This document shows positions 51,059-64,000 of a DNA stretch of 64,000 nucleotides, piece after piece. The position numbers and the translations under genes were made by a program. How positions within the stretch are numbered: position 1 is the first letter of the stretch; each line of letters begins with the position of its first letter. Source of the DNA: JBDHUW01 sp039809345 (GTDB lineage: Bacteria; Patescibacteriota; Gracilibacteria; Absconditabacterales; Absconditicoccaceae); contig JBDHUW010000004.1 in assembly GCA_039809345.1 (NCBI GenBank), positions 60,426 through 124,425 of the forward strand, written 5' to 3'. Under the pieces are notes generated by a model. It worked only from the letters and a program-made list of their open reading frames with translations, did not search any database and was not told the origin of the DNA.

Positions 51059-52696
51059 TTATTTCATTCTCTCAATTCTCTTCAAATGCCTTACATCAAA
51101 ATGGAACTTCGGCAAATGTATGGTATGCTTTCTATAGAAATCCAACTCCTGTTTCATGATTCTAAATGGTCTACCAGACTCTGCACAAATTACGATCTTT
51201 TTCAAAACATCATCATTCGACAATAGATCTTTTCGCGATTGGAAATCCATTTCGGCAGGACGAACTACTTCTGCCCCTTCTGGAACCACAGGGTCATGAG
51301 AGATGTCATACCATGTATATCATCTTGCTAATGCGTCTTCTCTAGACATTGGGAGATACTCCTGTGCACACGTTTCATTATAACAAAATGGCGAGATTGA
51401 TATTGGGAAAAACTCTCCCCACTCTCAATTTGCTTTCATATCACGAATTATTTCAGCAACCTTTTTTTCATACTCTTCTTTGGTATATTGCTTGTTGAAG
51501 ATACAATATGACTTGTTGCGAAGCCCGTCACACCCAAATATATGTGAACAATCATGACAGTTGAATGAGTAGAATATGTATTTAGATCTTGAGCATCGCG
51601 CACAAAAAGCAGATCAATACGACTCGTCTAGCGTTTGCCCCTCATAACACAATTGTGTTTTCCAGCACTGCACGTCGCTTGAATCTTGTACCTGATAAAG
51701 ACTACGTCAGTACTTTATATTCTGAGAATAAAAACTATTGTAGCAGAAAGACAAATTTGACGAGTGAGATATATTGTATCCATTGCAGTTTTCTGACTGG
51801 CGAATATTGTGTGTGCTATCCTTCTTGTATACTGATTGTTTATAATCAGCAAGGAGTTTATCTAAGTATCCATCCTCCTCATAAATCTTTCTGACTACTT
51901 CCTTATACTCTTCTTTCGAGATTGGATTATTCATAAACATATAAGATTGATTTTGCAATCCACAACAAAACAAGCAGTGATCACATCAGAGCAAATCATC
52001 GCTATACATACACGATGTAGCTTTGATACACCCATGTAAATTACGAGAATCGAAACAATCTACACTAGACAATACCTCATAACAATCTCTACATCCAGTA
52101 GCCTCATCACAATCACAAATATTTACTCATCAGTTACTATGATGTGAATACAAACTATCCTCACAATCTCACATTTCAAAACACATATAACAATTTTTTC
52201 CTCACACAAAATCACATGTATACTCACAATTTACACTTCACACTCCATTGTCATTGATGATTCAAAGCTTAGGGACTGTCTTTAGCAAGCTATCAAACTG
52301 ATTGACAAAGCTCTTTCCGCCCTCATACTCTCTTCCATATTGCATAGGGTCCCATGCGTCACTCCATCGATATTTTTGATTGTACACTGTATATGGCTTC
52401 TCAGCACTATAAATACTTACCATGCTTTCGCCAGTGGCATCGCATTTTCTCTTATACAGTTTCCTCTCATTTCTAAACTGAGCTCTTCTCCTCAATCTTT
52501 CTTCTGGACACAATGTCGGTCTTGGAATAGATTGTTTTATTCATCCAATTACTGGCGATACCTGATTATAAAACAAATCATCAGATGCAAAAATAGGAAA
52601 CTCTACTCAGCTCACAGCACATGTTCTTTGCTCTATGATTGGATCATTCATAGATTTACTAATTTTTTCATAGGTCTCTTTGGTTGTATAGTGCAT
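51059..52696 (-). CDS. cysteine-rich array protein 4
   Basis: 545 aa. N-terminal module with LCPEERLRRRAQFRNERKLY and KRKCDATGESMVSIYSAEKP. Middle boxes are GLQNQSYMFMNNPISKEEYK (its Cys replaced by Met) and GLRNKSYCIFNKQYTKEEYE. The C-terminal half-module is ICAESGRPFRIMKQELDFYR and FHFDVRHLKRIERMK; it lacks the second CDATG part. Of the intact copies this has the most changes in the first box. The next gene upstream is the HAD protein, 44 nt away. Confidence 0.8.
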
Positions 52697-52740
52697 TAAT
52701 ACGAAATAGATAATAAAAAAATTAAGGTGCTATTTTGAGA

Positions 52741-53817
52741 TTATTCTATGTTATTTACATTGATGTATTTTTCTGATTTCAGTTTGTATTGGTATGCGAG
52801 TATGCCCTCATCTAGATCATCAACCATAATTTCCGCCGTTGCTCATGCATAGTCATATTTACTTACTACCGGCAAGGTGATTCACGCATTTTGCAAAAGA
52901 CGCTGTTTTTCATTAATTTCTCATCATCAAGTCCATAATGTTATTTTTTTACCCATGCTTTCCTGTTTTTTAGGAAAGTCTAATACTTTGGCATTAATAA
53001 CCAACTCACCAGTGTCGAGATCAATAGAAGTAATTAGGGTTCAATCTAAATCACACCATACTCATTCTATTCTCTGTCAACTCATTACTTCGGTAATCTC
53101 TATATTTAAATCCTTAACTAAGCTAAACATTTCCTCTACTGTCTTGATATTTGGGAAGTAACGCTGAGTTATCTCAAATGCTTGCTTTAACCTATTTTCT
53201 TCTTCTCTGGTCTGTGGCGCATTTCGATCTTTGACAGAGCTTAATTGATGGTTAATCAAATGCAACGAATATGCAACTAGCTTTTTTGTAGCATTACTTT
53301 TTGATACATCATCATGTATTACAGCATCATCAAACAATGTATTATAACCAGAGTAATTGTTTCTATACATATCAACCACATTTACTATCCTACAATTTTT
53401 GTGTTGTTGGAGCCAGTCAAACATTGTTTTTTCCTCCCCATAAATCAGGCTATAGTTTCATCATACCGGGTAGCACGTATGTAGTATTACTTTAGATCAA
53501 GGATTTTTATGGAGCAATTCGTATGCAAATTCTACACCATAATGGTCAGATTGTTGGGAAGAGGGTTTATAATCAAGGTCAACAATTGACACATTATTCA
53601 GATTTGGATTAGTGATGTTCTTTTGTACCTCCTCTCAGATTAAAGGAAGATAGCTTCATGCATATACATTCACATATATTTTTTCAGATTCCGCATTGCT
53701 ACCTGCTCCTAATGCTCTTATTAAATCAGCTCCAGGGTTTGAGCTAATATTGTCTTGAGCTCATCACTCACTTTGGTCTGCTGAAAATTGTTTTTTAATA
53801 AAGTTACTACTATTCAT
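52741..53817 (-). CDS. HAD-superfamily-like protein with N-terminal receiver-like domain
   Basis: 358 aa. The C-terminal 120 residues contain EGVWCDLDGTLITSIDLDTG (HAD motif I, D-x-DGT), KKITLWTGGEINEKQRLLQN (motif II-like T) and IMVDDLDEGI (motif IV DD), a HAD phosphatase-type fold. The N-terminal part has alternating strands and helices with SIVDLDYKPSSQQSDHYGVE and SKVILHTCYPVGGNYSLIYG, like a receiver or phosphohydrolase fold. A helical linker joins the two. The substrate is unknown. Its place inside the Cys-rich array may be chance or a functional link. Confidence 0.7.
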
Positions 53818-54026
53818 GGTCTAGAGATTACATATAAAAATTACTAATTGATTATGTTGCACATTCAGATTAACTTACTCTCCTTAAAATCATGGTACTA
53901 TTTTTTATGATACTTCACCTTATACCATAATTGCATTATCGCTATAATCCCGGCTATCACTCATGATAAAAAGACAGGATTCTGTCCAATCATATACCCA
54001 TAGACTGCTCGCAAGAGCCAATATTT
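53818..54026. other. gap with short hydrophobic frame
   Basis: Between the HAD gene and array member 5. A 22-codon hydrophobic ORF (MIGQNPVFLSGVIAGIIAIM then YKVKYHKK) lies in frame with the end of member 5, just after its TAA. It could be a lost C-terminal anchor or chance. No terminator is seen. Confidence 0.3.
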
Positions 54027-55801
54027 TTATACTCATCATCCATATATTGCCTTCTCATAGGCCTCCTCACAATACACTTTTCCAGTATATTCTGGTGGAT
54101 AGACAGCAATCATCTCCTGTCCTGTCGCATCACATTTTCTAAGGAAAAGCTGTCTTCATGGTCTAAGTTGTAACCTCTTTGCATATCTGATATCAGGGTG
54201 GTTTGCTGGTAGTGAGATATCGTGTTTCTTGTAAAAATCAACCTCCAGCGATACCAATCTATACGGTCTTTTAGAGTCCGCACAGATGAATATTTCCTTC
54301 GTGATACTATCTCCATCTCTCAGCGCCTTGTTCTCCTCTACAGACAACCCAGCAACCTGCGAAACACGGACTCATTCTGGTATTACAGGATCGTAATTTA
54401 CATCCAATCGCTTATATCATCTTCCTTCAGCTTCCTGCTTTGTCATAGGATAGTACTCATATGCTACGGTTTCATTGTATCCAAATGCTGACATACTAGG
54501 ATGGAAAAACTCTCCCCATTCACCGCTTACCTTCATCGCTTCAACAATCTTCCCTACCAAGCTTTCATACTCTTCTTTGGTATATTGCTTATTGAAGATA
54601 CAGTATGATTTGTTGCGCAATCCCACGCATGCAAAACAGTTTGAGCATCAGATACAGTAGTAACAATATCGGCAATCGTATACGTTTTCCCAACATCATA
54701 AACAAAATCAAACCTTGCTAATATTGCGTCCACACTCCTCACTCTCATACACCAATGACGCATTTTCTCCCCATGAATCATAATCATAACAATCCTGACA
54801 GTTGTGGTTGATTGCACAATACCTACAATCACGAACAGCATCACAGTCCGTCACGAAAGCACTATTGAATGAGTTATTTACAAATGTTCAAACCACCTTC
54901 TCATTACCCACTCATTGTATAGCTCTTTTTATAACCTCTTGCCCCTCCACGAGCTGTACAAATTTTTTATAGAGATCAGCATGTTGCTTTTTATACTCCT
55001 CCAGTTTTGATGGATACTCTTCAGCAGTATATTGAATATTCTCTATCAATATTTTTTATCATGCAGGTTGTAACACATGAAACAGTTAGTACAATTGTGA
55101 CAGTTGTACAGATATGAACTATCTACACACTGTGAGCACAACACCGACCAAAACAACTTCGTAGATCCGATACAATTCACACACTCATAAGTGATTGTAT
55201 TTTCATATCAATATGTACAATCTGCGCTATCATTCACATAGAAGACATGTTCAGCATTGTACACATTCTCACAAAATGCCATTTCAAAACACATATAACA
55301 ATTCTTCGCAATGCCGGCTGAATTCGTATAATCACTATTTTCTTGCTTAATAAACTCCTTTATCAATGAATCTTTCGGCACCGCCTCAAAGAGATTCTGA
55401 AATTGTGCTCCAAAAGACTTTTGTTCATCGTACGCTACACCGTATATCATCGCATCCCATGAGTCGCTCCATCGAAAATGTTGCTTATAGACTGGCAATT
55501 TTTTATCAGCCGAATACATGCTTACTATACTCTCTCCTGTCGCATCACACTTTCTCTTGTAGAGCTTCCTTTCGTTTCTAAAAAGGAGTCTCCTTCTTTG
55601 TCTTTCTTCGGGACAAAGCGTAGGCCTAGGAATAAGGTGCTTTTGCCCTGCAAACGTAGGACTCACCTTCTCATAAAACGCATCATCTGATGCATAAATA
55701 GGAAATTCAGTTCAGCTCACAGCACATGTTCTTCGCTCGATAATTGGATCATTCATTTTTTTACTCACATACTCATAGACTTCACGAGAAGTGTATTGCA
55801 T
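54027..55801 (-). pseudogene. cysteine-rich array protein 5, split by a frameshift
   Basis: The N-terminal frame (55801 to TAG at 55043) has the full zinc module, PTLCPEERQRRRLLFRNERK and LYKRKCDATGESIVSMYS, and Cys pairs up to FMCYNLHDKKY. After that the paralogue sequence CIENIQYTAEEYPSKLEEYK continues only in the -1-shifted frame, down to TAA at 54027. Comparison with paralogues needs TATTGTATAGAG where TATTGATAGAG stands, i.e. one missing T. The second half is intact: GLRNKSYCIFNKQYTKEEYE, ICADSKRPYRLVSLEVDFYK, and a full second module ending FLRKCDATGQEMIAVYPPEY. It is either a recent pseudogene or a sequencing error. Confidence 0.75.
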
Positions 55802-55829
55802 ATTGACATTGGGTAGAAGTAAATACAGA

Positions 55830-55841
55830 GAGACCGGTCTC
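55830..55841. promoter_or_regulatory. perfect palindrome GAGACCGGTCTC in leader of member 5
   Basis: 12-bp perfect dyad 29 nt before the ATG of member 5. It shares its left flank (AAATACAGAG) with the leader of member 3. Confidence 0.5.
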
Positions 55842-55877
55842 AAAAGGCCTCCAACACAAAGAATTCTACACTACCAT

Positions 55878-55905
55878 TTGCATAATTCAAGAGAATGTGT
55901 ATAAT
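55878..55905 (+). promoter_or_regulatory. promoter of TrmB-like gene 2
   Basis: TTGCAT (55878-55883) and TATAAT (55900-55905), spacer 16 bp, about 35 nt before the ATG at 55948. Confidence 0.6.
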
Positions 55906-55947
55906 AAGTGTGAAGAAATCTTTCACAACACTATAAACACTCTACCC

Positions 55948-56712
55948 ATGTCACTTATTGAACAATCTCTCATAGAATACTGACTCACAGAAATGCAGGC
56001 AAAAACCTTCATTACTATTTTCCAATACGGCCCCAAACCCGCAAGTAGTATTGCAAAAATCATATGAGTAGAAAGAACCAACACCTACAAAACAATTCAA
56101 GTCCTCATACAACAGTGACTCATTTGAGAAACAACAAAAGATGGAGTAAAACAGTTTTTTGTCCCAGACAAAGAAGTCTTTAGAAAGCAGCTCGAACAGC
56201 GCCAAAAAACAATGGAAGAAACCGAAAAAAAACTTCCAATCATAGAGGCAGAGCTTGCAAAAATCGAATGATGACGTATCTCCCCTCTACCCAAAATGCG
56301 CTTTTTCGAATGACTCTCCGGAATCGAGAACTTATTTGACGATATTATAACCACTATCAAGAACTCTGGTTACCTTGTCATCAAATGCTTTGCATCGAAC
56401 ACCATAGAATCTCAATCGCAATCATCTAGACAACTTAATGAGATAGTACCGTTCTTTTTTTCATTTATACAAAAAAAGCAGGTTCGCGTAGAAACACTGC
56501 TTTGAAACTGAGTACTCACATTGGAAAACACTTTGAAGACATATGACCTCAACACCCTTTGATCACTCCCCTGATGAAATAACGCCGTACATATGTTTGT
56601 TGTGTGAGAGCTATTCTACATCGCTATCTTCAAAGACGTCCCAATCTGAATCAAAATTGAGAGCCCCGAAGTAGCAGACATCATGCACTTTCTCCTCAAA
56701 CAAATGAACTAA
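55948..56712 (+). CDS. TrmB-family transcriptional regulator 2
   Basis: 254 aa, paralogue of the gene at 46876. HTH region is SLIEQSLIEYGLTEMQAKTF, YGPKPASSIAKIIGVERTNT and YKTIQVLIQQGLIGETTKDG. A coiled-coil helix QRQKTMEETEKKLPIIEAEL links to the sensor part RFFEGLSGIENLFDDIITTI, with PGGNNAVHMFVVGELFYIAI and ADIMHFLLKQMN at the end. Divergent from array member 5 and convergent with the delta-60 gene, whose stop overlaps its own. Confidence 0.82.
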
Positions 56713-59498
56713 TTACCACCAAACGTCCAAGTCCTCACTGCAATATCAACCATATTTTCAAGATCTACACTCTTTGCTAAATCCGCATTGGCACTAATCA
56801 CATACACACTTGTGGCGTCTCTCAACACCACCACCGTATATTCTTTTTGCACCCTTGCTATTCTTCATCTATACTTCACGATTCTTGCTAAGTTCCCATT
56901 TTCTGTTCTTGCGAGTTCTGATTTGATTGTCATCCCTCATCTAAATAACTTCCTCATCTGCGCCGTAGCCTTCGCATACAGCACTTCTGATGTTTCATTT
57001 GCATTTCATTTTGTCACATAGAAGAGTGATGAACCAACATTTGCTCTCCCAACTTGTCCCACCGGAGTAAACATCGTCACTAGCTTTCATCTTCATGTAA
57101 TGTCTTTGTATTGAAATGTTTTTGGATATTTGAAGGTAAATGATTTATCTGGAGCTGTGTATGTAAGGAGATCTTCAGTATCCATAATATCCAGACGCAC
57201 AAGATGAGCAAACGGCTCTCCATTGTATGTAGTAAAATTTCATCATACCGACAAGGCAGATCTATCCAGCACCATAGTATTTACTGTACCATTAAATCCT
57301 ACTCATCAGTCATTAAATGTTGTATCTAGATCTCAATTAGGCCACAAACGAGCTATTGCTCATACAGAACTACCACTATACATATTAAAATTACCTCAGA
57401 TGATTATTCTACCATTTTCTTGTCTTGCCATAGCCAACACTCGTCAATTATGATTGAATCTTCTCGTCACGAATCACGTACTCACTCTTCCAGCACTATT
57501 TATTCTTGTAACATATGAGGCAGTCGAATTACATGGTATATAAATCTCAGCATCACTTACATACAACATTGTTGGGATTCACTTAAATCAAGGACACTCA
57601 GCAGTTCTATCGAATGCATTATCGACACCTCAATTAGGAAGAAGCTTGACAAGTTTATTTCTTGCCATTCAATCGTACGTACTAAACAATCATCACACTA
57701 GTATACCTCAATCGCCTAGCGCTACTACTGTATAGACTTGCGAATTAAATCACGCTCATATATTAAATGTATTGTCTATAGAACCATCTAAATTTAGACG
57801 TACTAATCTATTGCGAATTGTTCATTGGTATGTTGTAAATTTTCATCATACAAGTATTTTTCAATCTGCTTGCTGTGTAAGTCCATTTACTTCATCATTG
57901 AATCAAGTTCACATCACAAAGCCCGTATCTACACTACCATCCTGTCTAAACATGATAATGTTATTGGCTATTGCTCATCTAAATCTCGTGAATTTTCATC
58001 ACACCAAAACTCTTCAATCCTGCAATTTTAGAATTGCATAAATTGTAGGGACATCGAATCATCATTGATCGATACCATAAAATGTATCCGCAACACCATC
58101 ATCGCTTAAGCGCATATATCCTCTATTCAATACTCATACATTGTTCTTCATATAAGAGTAGAATGCCCCTCATACAAGAAGTGAATTATTGGTTGTATCT
58201 TTTGCAATCACAGAAACAGGCCCATCAACCCCATTTGCTCTCTCAGCAAAAGAGTCCAATGTCCCATTTGGATTTAAGCGAGCAACCTGAGGACGAATTT
58301 CTCCATTTGCAGTAGAAAATGTACCAACGGCAATTATTTTATCGTCTGATTGAATCTCTATACCAAGCGTATACCTATTAAATGTAGCAGTATAATTGAA
58401 TCAAGTATTGGTCGCTCAATTTGCACTCATGCGTGCTATATGTCTGATCCCCTGGATAGGCCATATACTACTTCCCCAAGGTCATGCAAAATCTCATACC
58501 ACCACAATATCTCAGTTTGACATAACTTCAATATCTTGAATTCCACGAGATTGTAACGTCAGTGATCTCGCATTGAATCAAGTATCTACCTTACCATCTG
58601 GATGAATACGAGCTATACAAGATTGATTATATCATCTCAAGTTACAATACGTTCATCCCAACAAAACTTTTTGATCAGGAAGCACATACATACGCGCGAC
58701 TCATTCATTCACATCACGAGCTCTTTCTTGATCAAAAGTCGTATCTACAGACGCATCATCATTCAAACGAATCAATCACTTTGTATAGTTGTATCATTTG
58801 TATGTACCAGCCAATCTACGACCTCATACCAAAACTTTATTTTGTCATCATATAGTCTGGAAGGCAACTGATGTAGGGCCATCTCATGCAGTAAATCAAA
58901 CTCAAACCGCAAAACTTGTATCAATCCTTCCATCAGTATTGAAACGAATAATTTTACCATCTGCTACTCCATTAAACTGCGTATGATTTCAAATTACTAC
59001 TAATTTCCCATCTGACTGAACTCACAATCATCTAATAACATTGTTGAATCCACCTGGATATATATAAAATGAGGTATCAAGCGATCAATTACTCAACAAA
59101 CGGAATGGTCTAATCGCCCTTACTCATCAATGAGTAATCATTCATACTGCATAGATTTTCCCATCGGAATGTAGTGCAAATCCCTGCACTGACTCTATAG
59201 AGGTTAATCATGTTACCCTAAATCAGGTATCTATCATTCAGTTTGCGTGTATGCGATATAGTCAAATATGATTTACCCCATTATCATATTTATCACCAGC
59301 AATCAATATTTTTCAATCAGGTTGTAGTTTAACATCCTCTACAATAGGATTTATCCCCCAGCTAAATCTAAACTGAGCAGGTCATACAAAATTATAATCT
59401 GGATGCACTATCGCACCTCAGTCAGCTAGAACTCAGAAAGCTGTTCCAAAACAAAAAACAATACATCACAGCAATAATCACTTTATTTTTTGTACCAT
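56709..59498 (-). CDS. secreted delta-60 repeat protein, 929 aa
   Basis: Signal peptide MVQKIKGLLLGCIVFCFGTA, then repeated units of about 45-60 residues. Examples: VEDVKLQPDGKILIAGDKYD and RFNTDGRIDTSFAVGVGFTA, or GGQNKVLVGGRRLAGTYKGY then GLIRLNDDASVDTTF. The pattern (Q-x-DGKI-v-GG, then R-N-DG-D-F) is the delta-60 repeat, a likely beta-propeller. A C-terminal region without repeats ends SVDLENMVDIAVRTWTFGGN. It is probably cell-surface or released. A large share of its glycines are TGA. The terminator at 59582 separates it from the rRNA genes. Confidence 0.88.
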
Positions 59499-59581
59499 GA
59501 GAAAAATAAATCATAAATATAAAAACAACTTCACCATAGTAACAATACAACAAACTATTGCAAAGAAAAATATGAAAAAAC

Positions 59582-59618
59582 AAAAAAATCTAAACACATT
59601 AGAGCGTTTAGATTTTTA
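59582..59618. terminator. bidirectional terminator after the rRNA genes
   Basis: Stem ATCTAAAC/GTTTAGAT with a 10-nt loop, flanked by seven A on the left and five T on the right. On the minus strand it ends the 16S transcript. Confidence 0.75.
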
Positions 59619-59621
59619 GTT

Positions 59622-59673
59622 TGTATATCAATTAAGTACCAGAGTCAAAGTAAAGAGGATAGCCAGGCCAAAA
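59622..59673 (-). repeat. 3' arm of a 16S-flanking inverted repeat
   Basis: TGTATATCAATTAAG, then CAAAGTAAAGAGGA and so on. It is the complement of the leader at 61222-61274 with a few mismatches. Pairing would loop out the whole 16S and give an RNase III type processing stem of about 50 bp. Confidence 0.8.
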
Positions 59674-59707
59674 CTTTTATTGTTTTGGTTGTTTTTTCTA
59701 ATAAGTT

Positions 59708-61193
<1,486 letters not shown>

Positions 61194-61197
<4 letters not shown>

Positions 61198-61225
61198 AAA
61201 CCTACGAATAGGTTTATAGTAGGTT
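61194..61225 (-). terminator. terminator-like hairpin immediately before 16S
   Basis: Minus-strand AACCTAC/GTAGGTT stem followed by seven Ts, ending right at the 16S 5' end. It could be a processing or antitermination element rather than a true terminator, since it overlaps the base of the flanking inverted repeat. Confidence 0.5.
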
Positions 61226-61274
61226 TGACCTGACTATTCCTCTTTACTTTGTTTCTGATCTTAATTGATATACA
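61222..61274 (-). repeat. 5' arm of the 16S-flanking inverted repeat
   Basis: Leader sequence (minus strand TGTATATCAATTAAGATCAG, then CAAAGTAAAGAGGAATAGTC and AGGTCAAACC) repeats the plus-strand 16S trailer at 59622-59673. See that entry. Confidence 0.8.
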
Positions 61275-61302
61275 TGATAATGATCTCGCAACAATCTTCA
61301 CA

Positions 61303-61424
61303 ATAGGTGGCGTCAATCTACTTTCCCACGACGTTTCATCGCAGTATCATTGACTACCGTGGGCTTGACTTCTGTGTTCGGAATGGGAACAGGTATTTCC
61401 CCACGATACATCGGCACCACCAAG
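61303..61424 (-). rRNA. rrf: 5S rRNA
   Basis: The minus strand has TTGGTGGTGCCGATG at the 5' side, the conserved loop CCCATTCCGAACACAGAAGT, and CGCCACC at the 3' side. It lies 50-60 nt after the 23S 3' end and about 105 nt before the 16S 5' end. Confidence 0.9.
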
Positions 61425-61477
61425 TGTGAAGACTATTACGTCCTCAACAGTATAGATATATTATATTTTCAAAAGAG

Positions 61478-64000
<2,523 letters not shown>

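Noticed and set aside
51030..51060. Repeated GCCTCTCT units as a possible CRISPR or tandem array
   Set aside because: Only two to three imperfect 8-10 bp units and no spacers. No CRISPR array is visible anywhere in the window.
54027..55801. Programmed ribosomal frameshift in array member 5
   Set aside because: No slippery heptamer with a following structure is evident, and paralogues need no shift, so a plain deletion or sequencing error is the simpler reading.

Overview
The window comes from a bacterium that reads UGA as glycine (translation table 25). Almost every real gene is cut by in-frame TGA in a standard six-frame reading and becomes one long conserved ORF when TGA = Gly. The TGA codons fall on invariant glycines: Walker A in the DUF87 and PilB ATPases, the FAD-binding GGG, the CAAPGGK motif of an rRNA methyltransferase, GNPGPG of RNase HI and GLAASMG of ClpP. 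A tRNA with anticodon UCA and glycine identity features lies at 27635-27708. Known lineages with this code are the CPR groups Gracilibacteria (BD1-5) and Absconditabacteria (SR1); the window alone does not separate them. The 16S 3' end lacks the CCUCC anti-Shine-Dalgarno, few genes show an SD, and some look leaderless.

Layout. 1-7 kb: start of a P/Q-rich protein, tRNA-Glu, tRNA-Arg, a VanZ-RDD membrane protein, a CPA2 antiporter, an SLH/DUF6174 secreted protein and a methyltransferase. 7.2-27 kb: an accessory region that looks like one or more integrated plasmid-like elements. It holds an HUH rolling-circle Rep, a large serine recombinase, a small resolvase, two HExxH proteins (one fused to a ParB-like domain), PD-(D/E)XK proteins, DUF4238, DUF2958, DUF2188, a stand-alone RarA C-terminal region, a Panacea-type toxin-antitoxin pair, and a defence block (type IIG restriction-modification, DUF262/DUF1524, a small nuclease, DUF2779).

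27-38 kb: tRNA-Ala, tRNA-Tyr and the UGA-reading tRNA sit at the end of a type IV pilus assembly operon (two bitopic proteins, PilB, PilC, a secreted protein). RecX, an RsmB/F-type methyltransferase, a long pseudopilin and ClpP follow. 38-44 kb: RNase HI, PrsW-like protease, HI0933 flavoprotein, and a VirB4/HerA-like DUF87 ATPase.

44-56 kb: the most unusual part. It is an array of four intact and one frameshifted long cysteine-rich proteins sharing a zinc-binding-type module at both ends, plus two TrmB-type regulators, gene remnants of both families and a HAD-domain protein. Two members share a palindromic leader (core GAGACCGGTCTC). 56.7-59.5 kb: a 929-aa secreted delta-60 repeat protein. 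59.7-64 kb: rRNA genes in the order 23S-5S-16S, all on the minus strand, with a roughly 50-nt inverted repeat flanking the 16S. All calls come from reading the sequence by eye; no database search was run.
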